Below are positions 1 to 8,410 of a DNA stretch of 64,000 nucleotides, piece after piece. Location of the stretch: contig QULU01000007.1 in the NCBI GenBank assembly GCA_003481775.1, forward strand, positions 43,681-107,680. Reading direction: 5' to 3'. The position numbers and the translations under genes were made by a program. Origin of the DNA: Clostridiaceae bacterium OM02-2AC (lineage in GTDB: Bacteria; Bacillota_I; Bacilli_A; Erysipelotrichales; Erysipelotrichaceae). Under the pieces are notes generated by a model. The model saw only the letters and a program-made list of their open reading frames with translations, was not told where the DNA came from and did no database searches. Each line of letters opens with the position of its first letter. Positions within the stretch are counted from its first letter, which is position 1.

Positions 1-3000
1 GCCTTGTTCGCAAAACGGATACCGTCCGCATTTCCTCCAACTGCTTCCACGATATCTGCCATAAGACTTATAGCAGGTGAAGCATCATCAACTACCTTTG
101 TTTTGAAATTGATATCGGATGGAGCATCCTCATCCACACGTACGGTACGTTTCGCATCCGCAGTATCTGTAAAGGCTCCGGTCACTGGATCACGGAAGCG
201 CAGTGCATATTTCTTCGCACTTGTATCTTCATCTTTATCATGCGTGAACTCTGTTGTCCAGCCCCAGCTCGTAGAATCAGTGGCAGTTCCCTTCGCCTCT
301 TCTACATCATTGGTGATCGTACTATAGGTTCTCACATTGTCTGTTCCAGTTTTTGCGTCATTCGTCGGTTTGACTGTCACAGTGCTTTTATTCCATGCGT
401 CCGTATCCGTCTTCACTTTGTTTTCCGGATCCGGTGTTATCGTATACCAGTCTTCTGTGAAGCTGTCCTGAGTAACCTTCAATGTCTTATCAGCACCTTT
501 ATCTGCTGTTTTGGAATCTATGAAATTGATATCGTATTTCCTGTTGAATACTGCTTCTGCACTATCTCCATCTACGACTGTCTTGTCATACTTGAATTCC
601 AGCTTCCATTCTCCTGTTTTATTGATACGATCGCTATCCTGTGTATAGGACGTCAGATCATCGATACCACAGGTTGCACCTGTTGCGCAGGTCGTCGCCT
701 TTAATAGATAATCGACTTCCTTGTCATCGATTGCCGCATCTGTATCTTTCACAAGACCGGCTGTTTCCTGATCTCTGTCTGTGATCTTCCAGGTCAGCTT
801 CGGATGTTTTTCACCAGTCTTTACATCATAGGTGGTTACCGGATCGGCCGTGATATCGATCTTCTTACTCTTCAGCTTCACCTTTAATGTGATTTCATTA
901 GATTCCACGTAAGTGTCATTTGAAGCTTTCTTCACTTTAAGAGTTACTTCTTTATCGTTACCTGTAAGTGGTGTCAGCGTGATTTTACCTTTTCCATTCG
1001 CAGTCGTTGTAGGGTTTCCTGTAGTTGAAAGCCCACTATGTGTTACACTTGAGAGATGTGCGTAAGCATCGTCACCATCTGCTAGTTTGAATACAAAATC
1101 ACTGTCAGAAGCCCAGCCCTTGGAGTCCTGAATCATTTCTGCACTGATATCGATCGGTGTACCATATGTAGCTTCCAATGTTAGTACATCATCTATTATT
1201 GTACCCTTATTCTTTACATCATCACTCCAATCGATCTGCTGATTATCGATGTGGATAGAGAAAACCTCTTCCAAGATATTTCCTGCATTGCTTTCCAGCT
1301 TTGCATGCACTTGAATGACTGCATTAGCTTTCCCTTTCATCTTCTGAACTGCCTCTTTTAATGATACGACGCCCTTTTCCTTTACCTCTGTCACAAGAGA
1401 TGCATCATCAGCCTTTTCCCAATCTACTGTATTTGGCAGCTCTGTTATACCAAACGTACCTTCACCTGTGCCTGTAACATTTAACTGAGCATCAGCCTTT
1501 CCACTCAATTCATTTCCCTCTGTATCGGTAATGTAATAGGTGATCTTTTTTATACCACTATGCTCAGCCTGTACCTTTAATGGCCATAATGTCTCCGTAT
1601 TCCCATTCACATAGGAATTGCCTACGATAAATTCATTTGCATCATCTTTCGGAGCTCCTGCTCCTGCTTCAAGCAACATTCCTTTTTCAGAACTCTTTTC
1701 CAATACGATTCTATTCGTGGTCTTCTTTGCCTTATTACCAGCATTATCCATCGCAACGATTAAAATCTTACTATTGAAGGAATCGTCCAATTCAGCTGTA
1801 TATACCTTATTGGAATACGTTTCGGTTCCATCTGTTGGAGCATCTACAGCTGTATTCTTTGTACTCTCACTATCCTGATAATTCAGCACAATCTCAGTCC
1901 CCTGAGAACCGTCTGCATTTACCTTATAAGCCTTTACTTCACGAATACCAGATCTCGTATCCTCTGCATCGATCGTCAGCTTTATTTTCTGATTCGCAAA
2001 ACGGATACCTGTTGCATCTCCACCTAAAGCATCTACTATATCAGCCATAAGTGAAACTGCAGGAGATACATTCTGTACTGCTTCAGTTTTGAAATTGATC
2101 GTTGAAGGATCGTCCTCATCCACACGCACTGTACGTTTTGCTTTTATGACATTCGTAAATGCACCTGTTTTAGAATCACGGAATCGCATTTCATATTCCT
2201 TAGCATCCGCTCCGTCATTTTTCGTTCGTGTAAAGGATGAATCCCATCCCCAATCTTCCGGCTTATCAGACTTACTTGCCTTGATTTTGACATCATTGGT
2301 TACTGTGTCGTATGTTCTTAAATCCTTGGTATCAGCTGAACCAGTAATCGCATTGCTTGTTGGTTCAATTTTTACTTCGCTTTTATTCCACGCATCTTTA
2401 TCACTGGCGACATCAGTTTCTGGGTCAGGTGTAATCGTATACCAGCTTTCTAAAACACTGTCTTGCGTAACAATCAGTTTCTTATCAGAACCATTAACAG
2501 AATCTTTTGCATCGATAAACTTGATATCATATTTCCTATTGAATTCTGCTTCCTTTGAAGTTCCGCTCGTATTGTCCTTATTATACGTAAATACCAGCTT
2601 CCATTCCCCAGTCTCATTGATACGCTGTGAATCCTGTGTATAGGATGTCAAATCATCGATACCACAGGTAGCACCATCGACACAGGTTGTTGCCTTTAAT
2701 AAGAAATCGACTTTTTTCGCATCTGTTGTATCATCGATTCCAGCTGTAGGATCTTTTACAAGACCGTCGCTTGTTGAATCTCTGTCTGTAATTTCCCATG
2801 TAAGTGTTGGATGTTTTTCACCCGTCCTTACGTCATAAGTAGTAGCAGAATCTGCGGTGATATCGATCTTCTTACTCTTTAATTTGATTTTCAATGTCAG
2901 CTCGTTCGATTCCATATATTCGGCATCGCCCGCTTTTTTCACTTTCAAAGTGACCTCCTGATCATTTCCTGTCAGGGGTGTCAGTGTCAGCGTAGCTTTC

Positions 3001-6000
3001 CCTTTATCTGTGCCTGTCGTATTCTTGCTTGTTTGAAATGCTTCCTGCGTTGTATCAGACAACTTCACGAATTTCTTATCAGCATCGCTCATTTCAAAGG
3101 TGAAATCACCTGTTGCGGCCCAGTTCTCAGAAGCATCCACCATTTGTGCTGTGATATCGATTGGCGTACCATAAATAGCCTCTACCATGATAGTTTCATC
3201 TGGTCCGGCAACATTTGCATCCTGTATATCCTGATTGAATTCAATTCCCTGGCTCATGACTTTAATAGAGTATACTTCTTCTTTTATATTTCCTGCATTA
3301 CTTTCCAGTTTTGCATGAACATGAAGGATCGTTTTTCCGGCTTTTTGTGCCTCAGCAATCGCCTCTTTTAAAGGGACTACTGCTTCATCATGCTCCTCAG
3401 TATCTAAAAGATTATCGTTCACATTATCCCAATTCAGGTTCTCACTAAGCGTTTTGATTTTATACTCACTCGTTACATCAATTGGACTTATACTTGAACC
3501 TTTCCAATTTACTAAATTGCTCTCATCTGTGATATAGTATTTGATTGATTTAATACCACTTTTTGGCGCCTGTATCTTTAACGGCCATTTTACATTGGTT
3601 CTATCGGCACCATCCGATAACCCCGGTTGATAGGTACCATCAGCATTTTTAACTGCCGATGCTCCAGCTTCAACGACCATATCAGCTTCATCTGCTGTTT
3701 CATGAACAATAAAATTAGTTGTTTTGTAAGATTCCAAACCTGCATTGTTTGTAGCCACGATTTTGACTTTTCCCTTATATGAAGTCGGCAGTAAAGCCGT
3801 ATATACTTTCTTCTTATAGGTTTTCTTACTATCGATACTGTTATCAGATCCTGGTACAGCTTCATTTTCCAAATTCTCTGCCGTTTTCTCAGTAAGTGCT
3901 ATTTCTGAACCTACTGCCCCCGTACCATCCTCCTGATATGCTTTTACAAAGCGGATACCGGATTGTTCATCCTCTGCACTGATCGTAAGCTGTATTGGTG
4001 AGGAATCGAATCGGATACCGCCTGCATCTCCTCCTGCAGCTTCCACAGACTCTTTAATAGCAGCTTCTGCCAAGGATAATAAAGCGGTCACACTTGGTGT
4101 CTCTACCTTTTCACCCTTCGCATTGATTTTTGCAGGTTCTGTTTCATCGATACGAATCGATCTATCTATCGTGTCCTGATTGGTAAGTGAATTCTTGGTG
4201 GAATTTTTTAAATTATATTTAATATCTTCGATTGCTGTCCTTGCAGGGCCTGTGATTGTAAATTCTGAAGCAAAATTATCTTCATTGGTTTCTATCTGAT
4301 CCTCTGCTTTTGTTGTATTCTTAATCAGGTCATAGCCTTCCGCCTTCGCTTTCTCACTTGGCTTGACAGTTACGGTACCGCTGTTCCAGCAATCCTTATC
4401 ATCATCCTTATATTTACACACAGGGCTTATATCAATATACGTATCATCTGGAGTAAATGCATCCTTTACCTCATAATCATTTTCTGCGCCGGTAAATACA
4501 TACTTTTCGTCCAGTGTTTTATTTTTGTTATATTCCTCAAAATCAACACTCTGTGTCCATATTCCTATCGTAGTGAAACGTTTATTACCTGACAGCGTCC
4601 TTGATGGTATATCCTCTACAGTGCTCGTAGCACTATTCGTTGTTTTTACCGTGATACTCTCTGGTAATGCATCATCATTTACCAGACCTGGTTTCGCTGC
4701 ATCCCCTGGATAATGACTTTCGATCACAGGGTCTACAAACAACTCATTTTTTACCTGTGTTTGCTTTTTAGGCTGTAAGGTTACATTACGTTTTCCGATG
4801 TCTATTTCCGCAGTTTTGACATCTCCACTGGAAACGATAAAACCCTTGTCCCAGTTTTCATCTTTGTGCAGATTCAATTTTACCTTACCGCTTTTTAATG
4901 GATGTATTACAATCGTTGTTTCTCCAGTTGTTGCATTCCAAGTAGAAGACTTTACAGTTGCGAATTCTTCATACCCTTCCGCAATCGTTGCGACCATTTC
5001 TTTTTCAGCATCAAATTTTCTATTTTCTTTATCTTCATTAACTATGGCAGTTACAGTAAAATCAGTACCATATTCATAGCCATTCATTACTGTATCTTTC
5101 TTTAAAGCCAATTCCTGCTCACCGTCAACAACAAATACTTCGATATCATACGGTGCAGATATATAGTCTGTGTTCTGAGGTCCATTTTGTTGTTCAGCAT
5201 ATAAACTTATTGTCTTTTTTGATCCTCCAGTTTCAACATCCATCAGATTCTCTAAATCAATGGTAACTTCATTGTTTCCTGCACCACTTATAGATGCAAG
5301 TGTACCAAACATTTCTTCTCCAGTTTTGCTTGTAGAAAGTGCAGATACACCATTCGGTGCCGCTGCCCCTGAACCGGTAGCCCCTACGTTCAGTGTTAAG
5401 GATTTCGTGCCTTTTTTTATTGCAATCTTGTTGCCTATCTGTTTATAGACTGAGGTATCGCCTTCTTTTGTTTGAACATCTGAAACCTTCATCGCTGAAT
5501 TTTCCACGATGAATTTATAACCACCCGACTCACTAGATTGTAAATTTGTCGTAAACCGTCCATTCATTGGTTCCAGTGTGCTAGATGCGGTCCGCACACC
5601 AGTACTACTTGACGATGCAAAGATTATTGATCCTCGATTTATGGTCACTATTGGGCGGATGGTGGCTGTATCAGCTGAAAAAGTGGTCTCGCACTTTTTC
5701 GTCACTGGGGTGACAAGTGGATCCCCGGATACATCCTTCACGTATTTATAGCCGTCTAGCCGATTTGTAACGACTGTGTGAGACGCCCATGCGCGATCTA
5801 CGTCTCCGATTTGATATCCGCCGGCCGGCGCGCGGCATTGCATAGTAATCTGTAGGCCCTTACACTGGGTGTAGTCGACTCCCCCGCGGCACTTAAGTCC
5901 CTTCCCCTCAAAGAAAGACGTGATCTGGTTGGCTGAGACTCCGTTACCGCAGTCGTACCTTGAATCCCATTTTGGAATAGTCTGCTGTACTATGCGGGGG

Positions 6001-6632
6001 TTTGGATATCCCGTAATTACGCTGAATGTTTTGCTGTTGGTTACCGTGCGCTTCGCTACCTCCCACCCTGCGTTCTCGGTTTTGGCTGCGTTTTCACAAG
6101 TGTTTTGGTCCTTCGGTCTGCTTTCCGTCCTGCTCGGTGGACTTACTTTTCCCCCTCCTTTCCATTGTTCACGTTGGTTGGCCGTTATCGGTGTACCCCA
6201 GACATTCTCAACACTTGCGAAACCTGCCTTCCCCAGTATTGCGAACTCCTGAGCTGTAGGTGTTCGTATTTCCATTTTCTCCACTAACCCGTTCGGCAGT
6301 TTTTCCTTGAGGGCCTGCATTCCGTTGTCGCATTGTGCAAAGGTACCCGTTGGTAGTACGTTCGATGTTCTCATAACAGTAGCGCCAGTCCCGGATTGTA
6401 GCCACAGCACACTAATCTCCGGCGTCAGGTATGCGATAGTACCTTCTTCCACTGTCAAGTCTGAAATCCTTCCGCGGGTCGTAGCTTGGTTACTGCTGTA
6501 CCTTGTCGATTGTGCTTCTATCGTACTTCTATCAATCGCTATCTCTTGGAAAGAGCTTGTCGGGAACGCAAGTAGTCCTATCATCAGGAGCATTAGTCCC
6601 CTCGTTAGTCTTTGTGGTTTCATTTTTTTCAT
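1..6632 (-). CDS. Giant repetitive surface adhesin with N-terminal lectin-like domain (3' end outside window)
   Basis: An unbroken minus-strand frame runs from ATG 6632 off the left edge, at least 2,210 codons. GGAGG lies 9 nt upstream of the start. Residues 1-28 form a signal peptide. Residues 85-335 form a cysteine-containing domain (seven Cys) with RTPTAQEF at 123-130, like the RLPT..EW motif of FGE/C-type-lectin folds, and TATIRPIVTI at 323-332, like the VRPa.. end of DUF6273/DGR target domains. After about residue 340 come Ig-like stalk modules that repeat with a period near 2.0 kb (blocks start near 4.0 kb, 2.0 kb and 0 kb). The N-terminal domain has higher GC and uses CTA, ATA and AGG codons unlike the stalk. 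It follows the RT gene by about 50 nt. I infer an exposed binding tip diversified by the upstream RT system. The cell-wall anchor, if any, is outside the window. Confidence 0.85.
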   Translation of the reverse strand, partial: MKKMKPQRLTRGLMLLMIGLLAFPTSSFQEIAIDRSTIEAQSTRYSSNQATTRGRISDLTVEEGTIAYLTPEISVLWLQSGTGATVMRTSNVLPTGTFAQCDNGMQALKEKLPNGLVEKMEIRTPTAQEFAILGKAGFASVENVWGTPITANQREQWKGGGKVSPPSRTESRPKDQNTCENAAKTENAGWEVAKRTVTNSKTFSVITGYPNPRIVQQTIPKWDSRYDCGNGVSANQITSFFEGKGLKCRGGVDYTQCKGLQITMQCRAPAGGYQIGDVDRAWASHTVVTNRLDGYKYVKDVSGDPLVTPVTKKCETTFSADTATIRPIVTINRGSIIFASSSSTGVRTASSTLEPMNGRFTTNLQSSESGGYKFIVENSAMKVSDVQTKEGDTSVYKQIGNKIAIKKGTKSLTLNVGATGSGAAAPNGVSALSTSKTGEEMFGTLASISGAGNNEVTIDLENLMDVETGGSKKTISLYAEQQNGPQNTDYISAPYDIEVFVVDGEQELALKKDTVMNGYEYGTDFTVTAIVNEDKENRKFDAEKEMVATIAEGYEEFATVKSSTWNATTGETTIVIHPLKSGKVKLNLHKDENWDKGFIVSSGDVKTAEIDIGKRNVTLQPKKQTQVKNELFVDPVIESHYPGDAAKPGLVNDDALPESITVKTTNSATSTVEDIPSRTLSGNKRFTTIGIWTQSVDFEEYNKNKTLDEKYVFTGAENDYEVKDAFTPDDTYIDISPVCKYKDDDKDCWNSGTVTVKPSEKAKAEGYDLIKNTTKAEDQIETNEDNFASEFTITGPARTAIEDIKYNLKNSTKNSLTNQDTIDRSIRIDETEPAKINAKGEKVETPSVTALLSLAEAAIKESVEAAGGDAGGIRFDSSPIQLTISAEDEQSGIRFVKAYQEDGTGAVGSEIALTEKTAENLENEAVPGSDNSIDSKKTYKKKVYTALLPTSYKGKVKIVATNNAGLESYKTTNFIVHETADEADMVVEAGASAVKNADGTYQPGLSDGADRTNVKWPLKIQAPKSGIKSIKYYITDESNLVNWKGSSISPIDVTSEYKIKTLSENLNWDNVNDNLLDTEEHDEAVVPLKEAIAEAQKAGKTILHVHAKLESNAGNIKEEVYSIKVMSQGIEFNQDIQDANVAGPDETIMVEAIYGTPIDITAQMVDASENWAATGDFTFEMSDADKKFVKLSDTTQEAFQTSKNTTGTDKGKATLTLTPLTGNDQEVTLKVKKAGDAEYMESNELTLKIKLKSKKIDITADSATTYDVRTGEKHPTLTWEITDRDSTSDGLVKDPTAGIDDTTDAKKVDFLLKATTCVDGATCGIDDLTSYTQDSQRINETGEWKLVFTYNKDNTSGTSKEAEFNRKYDIKFIDAKDSVNGSDKKLIVTQDSVLESWYTITPDPETDVASDKDAWNKSEVKIEPTSNAITGSADTKDLRTYDTVTNDVKIKASKSDKPEDWGWDSSFTRTKNDGADAKEYEMRFRDSKTGAFTNVIKAKRTVRVDEDDPSTINFKTEAVQNVSPAVSLMADIVDALGGDATGIRFANQKIKLTIDAEDTRSGIREVKAYKVNADGSQGTEIVLNYQDSESTKNTAVDAPTDGTETYSNKVYTAELDDSFNSKILIVAMDNAGNKAKKTTNRIVLEKSSEKGMLLEAGAGAPKDDANEFIVGNSYVNGNTETLWPLKVQAEHSGIKKITYYITDTEGNELSGKADAQLNVTGTGEGTFGITELPNTVDWEKADDASLVTEVKEKGVVSLKEAVQKMKGKANAVIQVHAKLESNAGNILEEVFSIHIDNQQIDWSDDVKNKGTIIDDVLTLEATYGTPIDISAEMIQDSKGWASDSDFVFKLADGDDAYAHLSSVTHSGLSTTGNPTTTANGKGKITLTPLTGNDKEVTLKVKKASNDTYVESNEITLKVKLKSKKIDITADPVTTYDVKTGEKHPKLTWKITDRDQETAGLVKDTDAAIDDKEVDYLLKATTCATGATCGIDDLTSYTQDSDRINKTGEWKLEFKYDKTVVDGDSAEAVFNRKYDINFIDSKTADKGADKTLKVTQDSFTEDWYTITPDPENKVKTDTDAWNKSTVTVKPTNDAKTGTDNVRTYSTITNDVEEAKGTATDSTSWGWTTEFTHDKDEDTSAKKYALRFRDPVTGAFTDTADAKRTVRVDEDAPSDINFKTKVVDDASPAISLMADIVEAVGGNADGIRFANK
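5651..5666 (-). other. Candidate IMH-like site at end of the adhesin lectin-like domain
   Basis: The minus-strand 16-mer GCCACCATCCGCCCAA encodes part of TATIRP (residues 323-327) and is identical to a stretch between avd and RT (7845-7860). Similarity continues imperfectly 3' of the match (ATAGTGACCA against ACGTCACCA). In DGRs an IMH sits exactly at the 3' end of the variable repeat. Upstream of the 16-mer the two copies do not align, so a full variable repeat is not demonstrated. Confidence 0.45.
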
Positions 6633-6682
6633 ATCATCTACCTCCGCTTCACTGTTCCTTGTCGCTGTCCGTTCTACTCATT

Positions 6683-7669
6683 TTACTCTCGTGCTTTTTG
6701 TAGAGCCAAATGTGATTCAAGTCCTTTGGTGCCGAGTATCCAATCACGCTGGCTTATGATTCCATGCTGTACTTTCCAAGTTAAGTCTTTCAATTTGCGC
6801 TTCATTTTAATCTTACTTGCTTTTCGCATTCGTCTGATAACTCTGCCATTCTCATTCAAATAAAAATGCCATCCAACGTAATCCACTCCATTTTTCATTG
6901 GGATGATCATCGTTTTCTTTTCATTGAATTCAAGATTCAGCCTTTGTAGGATTGGCTGCATCAGCATCAGTAAATTATGTAGTTCCTGCTTTGTCTCTGC
7001 AATGCAGATGAAGTCATCGACATAGCGGGTGTAATATTTTAGACGGTATTCTTCCTTGATGAATCGATCGATTGGATCAAGGTAAAAGACGGCAAAGATT
7101 GTGGATAACTGATTCCCCATGGCTACGCCTTTTGGATGACTGTCCAGGAGCTGCTGAATCAGTTTTGCCAGGTTCTCATCTTCGATCTGTGGAAGCCAGG
7201 TGTCTTTGACATTCTGTACCGTGATGCTTGGATAAAAGTTTTTGATATCGGCTTTCAGGAAATACCCTTTGTTTCCGTGTTCTTTATAATAGTTTCTTAA
7301 GTGTTTTGTCAGTCGCGAAATTGCAAAGGTGACACCTTTGCCTTTCTGACATGCGGCTGAATCATAAATACTGTGTGTTTCCAGGTAGGGTTGAAAGATA
7401 TTCGCACTCAACAGCTTCTGTACGATCTTGTCTTGGAATGGTAATACGGTGATCCAACGGGGTTTTGGTTCCTTGATGAGGAATTTTCTGACATTGCTCA
7501 TGCGATAGGTATGATCCTTCAGGCTGTTCTGCAGTTTGACCAGCTCACTGGACAGATTCATTTCAAAGCGGATCTGTCCATACGTCGGCCGTTTCTTTTT
7601 TCTGCATTTCTCATAAGTTTCATAGATTGTCTGAAAATCTGTGATCTCCTCATATGCAGTCGTTATCAT
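6683..7669 (-). CDS. DGR-type reverse transcriptase
   Basis: This 328-aa RNA-directed DNA polymerase has no extra domains, the usual size for DGR or retron RTs. Visible RT motifs are EPKPRWI (67-73), PFQDKIVQ (77-84), catalytic Asp in KADIKNFYPSI (D141), MGNQLST (184-190) and YVDD (216-219), then VDYVGWHFYL (262-271) in the thumb. ATG 7669 is chosen because GGGAGGT lies 9 nt before it; the upstream TTG would overlap this site. An Avd-like gene lies upstream and the adhesin about 50 nt downstream, all on one strand. Oddity: DGR RTs normally read GxxxSQ in motif 4, whereas this one reads GNQLST, so the signature Gln is Thr. Alternatives are a divergent or non-mutagenic DGR relative. The RT assignment is firm; the DGR class rests on context and overall resemblance. 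Confidence 0.85.
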   Translation of the reverse strand: MITTAYEEITDFQTIYETYEKCRKKKRPTYGQIRFEMNLSSELVKLQNSLKDHTYRMSNVRKFLIKEPKPRWITVLPFQDKIVQKLLSANIFQPYLETHSIYDSAACQKGKGVTFAISRLTKHLRNYYKEHGNKGYFLKADIKNFYPSITVQNVKDTWLPQIEDENLAKLIQQLLDSHPKGVAMGNQLSTIFAVFYLDPIDRFIKEEYRLKYYTRYVDDFICIAETKQELHNLLMLMQPILQRLNLEFNEKKTMIIPMKNGVDYVGWHFYLNENGRVIRRMRKASKIKMKRKLKDLTWKVQHGIISQRDWILGTKGLESHLALQKARE

Positions 7670-7693
7670 CCGTATCCTACCTCCCTCTTTCAA

Positions 7694-7905
7694 GAAAATA
7701 TGTACTGAAATAGCTGTAAGTCCAGTCCATGATAGGACTTTATTCGCCCGCTTGTATGGGCCGGACCAGAAAATCTGCTATCGTGCTCTGGCATACCGTA
7801 CCTACGATATACATCTGGCTATGTGATATGCAGCGTTGGTGACGTTGGGCGGATGGTGGCGCGGCTTTGCCTCTGTCTAACGCCGAGCTACCGTACCCCC
7901 TTATT
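7694..7905 (-). ncRNA. Candidate template-RNA region between avd and RT
   Basis: In DGRs the template repeat and spacer RNA lie between avd and RT, as this segment does. It contains the 16-mer shared with the adhesin (7845-7860), two direct copies of TACCGTACC at 7794-7802 and 7889-7897 (95 bp apart), and GC-rich stretches unlike the surrounding coding DNA. The avd frame stays open to 7740, but that tail is low-complexity and looks like read-through. No run of adenine-rich AAC codons, the usual mark of a template repeat, is visible. Confidence 0.4.
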
Positions 7906-8309
7906 TTTCTGACGATGGCACGTAAGCGACTGACATCTGATTGTATCCAGCCTCCCAGTATATTGCCGCATACATAAATCATCTGTGAGAGCTTTTCAAA
8001 CTGTTTTGGTAGGATGGCATTCTGCCGTAATGCAATATGTGCCACATAACCGACCAGCTTCAAGCTCGTGCCTGCTTTCCTCTGATAATACATCCGTTCC
8101 TCGATCCGTTCCCTATCTCTGTCATGCCGTATGAACACTTCATTTGCGGTGTAGATATGTGATATGACATCCAGAGCAAGGTTTTGTAAACGCACGGTCA
8201 ATGTGAATCTTGTTTTTTTCGGCATCCGTTCGGATATCAAGAACACATAATCACACAGTTCCTTGGCTTTCTGTGTTACCAGCAGATCCTTCTTCCCGTT
8301 TTCTCCCAT
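7740..8309 (-). CDS. Avd-like four-helix-bundle accessory protein
   Basis: The ATG at 8309 follows GGAGGAAATTC. The first ~139 residues are helical and basic, with QKAKELCDYVFLISERMPKK near the N-terminus, paired-helix charge patterns (RHDRDRERIEERM) and GGWIQSD near residue 125, resembling the GWIKSD end of bacterial Avd / four-helix-bundle proteins that bind DGR RTs. Known Avd proteins are about 115-130 aa. The extra ~50 residues here (GYGSSALDRGK onward) are unlike a folded domain and coincide with the probable template-RNA region, so the ORF probably reads through RNA sequence or ends earlier in relatives. It would form the RT complex with the next gene. Assignment rests on pattern and position. 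Confidence 0.7.
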   Translation of the reverse strand: MGENGKKDLLVTQKAKELCDYVFLISERMPKKTRFTLTVRLQNLALDVISHIYTANEVFIRHDRDRERIEERMYYQRKAGTSLKLVGYVAHIALRQNAILPKQFEKLSQMIYVCGNILGGWIQSDVSRLRAIVRKIRGYGSSALDRGKAAPPSAQRHQRCISHSQMYIVGTVCQSTIADFLVRPIQAGE

Positions 8310-8377
8310 GAATTTCCTCCAATAAATCCTACTGAAATAGTAGACAAATATAGAAGCTTTGTGCTATCATTCTTTCA

Positions 8378-8400
8378 CCTACAGTAGGTAACTGTAGGAT
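8378..8400 (+). repeat. Left inverted recombination site (IR-L)
   Basis: An imperfect palindrome with arms CCTACAGT and ACTGTAGG around centre AGGTA, followed by AT. It is the exact reverse complement, over 23 bp, of 9657-9679. The asymmetric centre gives each site a direction, and the two copies point towards each other around the recombinase gene, as expected for inversion rather than excision. Confidence 0.85.
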
Positions 8401-8410
8401 AAACCGGTGT

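Noticed and set aside
1..6600. Several plus-strand ORFs of 60-185 aa across the first 6.6 kb.
   Set aside because: They lie antisense to one continuous minus-strand adhesin frame that shows coding periodicity and repeat structure.
6683..7669. Group II intron or retron RT.
   Set aside because: No maturase/X domain, no intron boundaries and no msr/msd inverted repeats; the Avd-like and adhesin neighbours favour a DGR-type role.
5651..7905. Claiming a complete template repeat/variable repeat pair.
   Set aside because: Only 16 nt match exactly and the flanks upstream do not align at non-A positions.
7740..8309. Taking all 189 residues as Avd protein.
   Set aside because: The last ~50 residues are low-complexity and overlap the probable RNA region; Avd homologues are ~115-130 aa. 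The call is kept for the helical part only.
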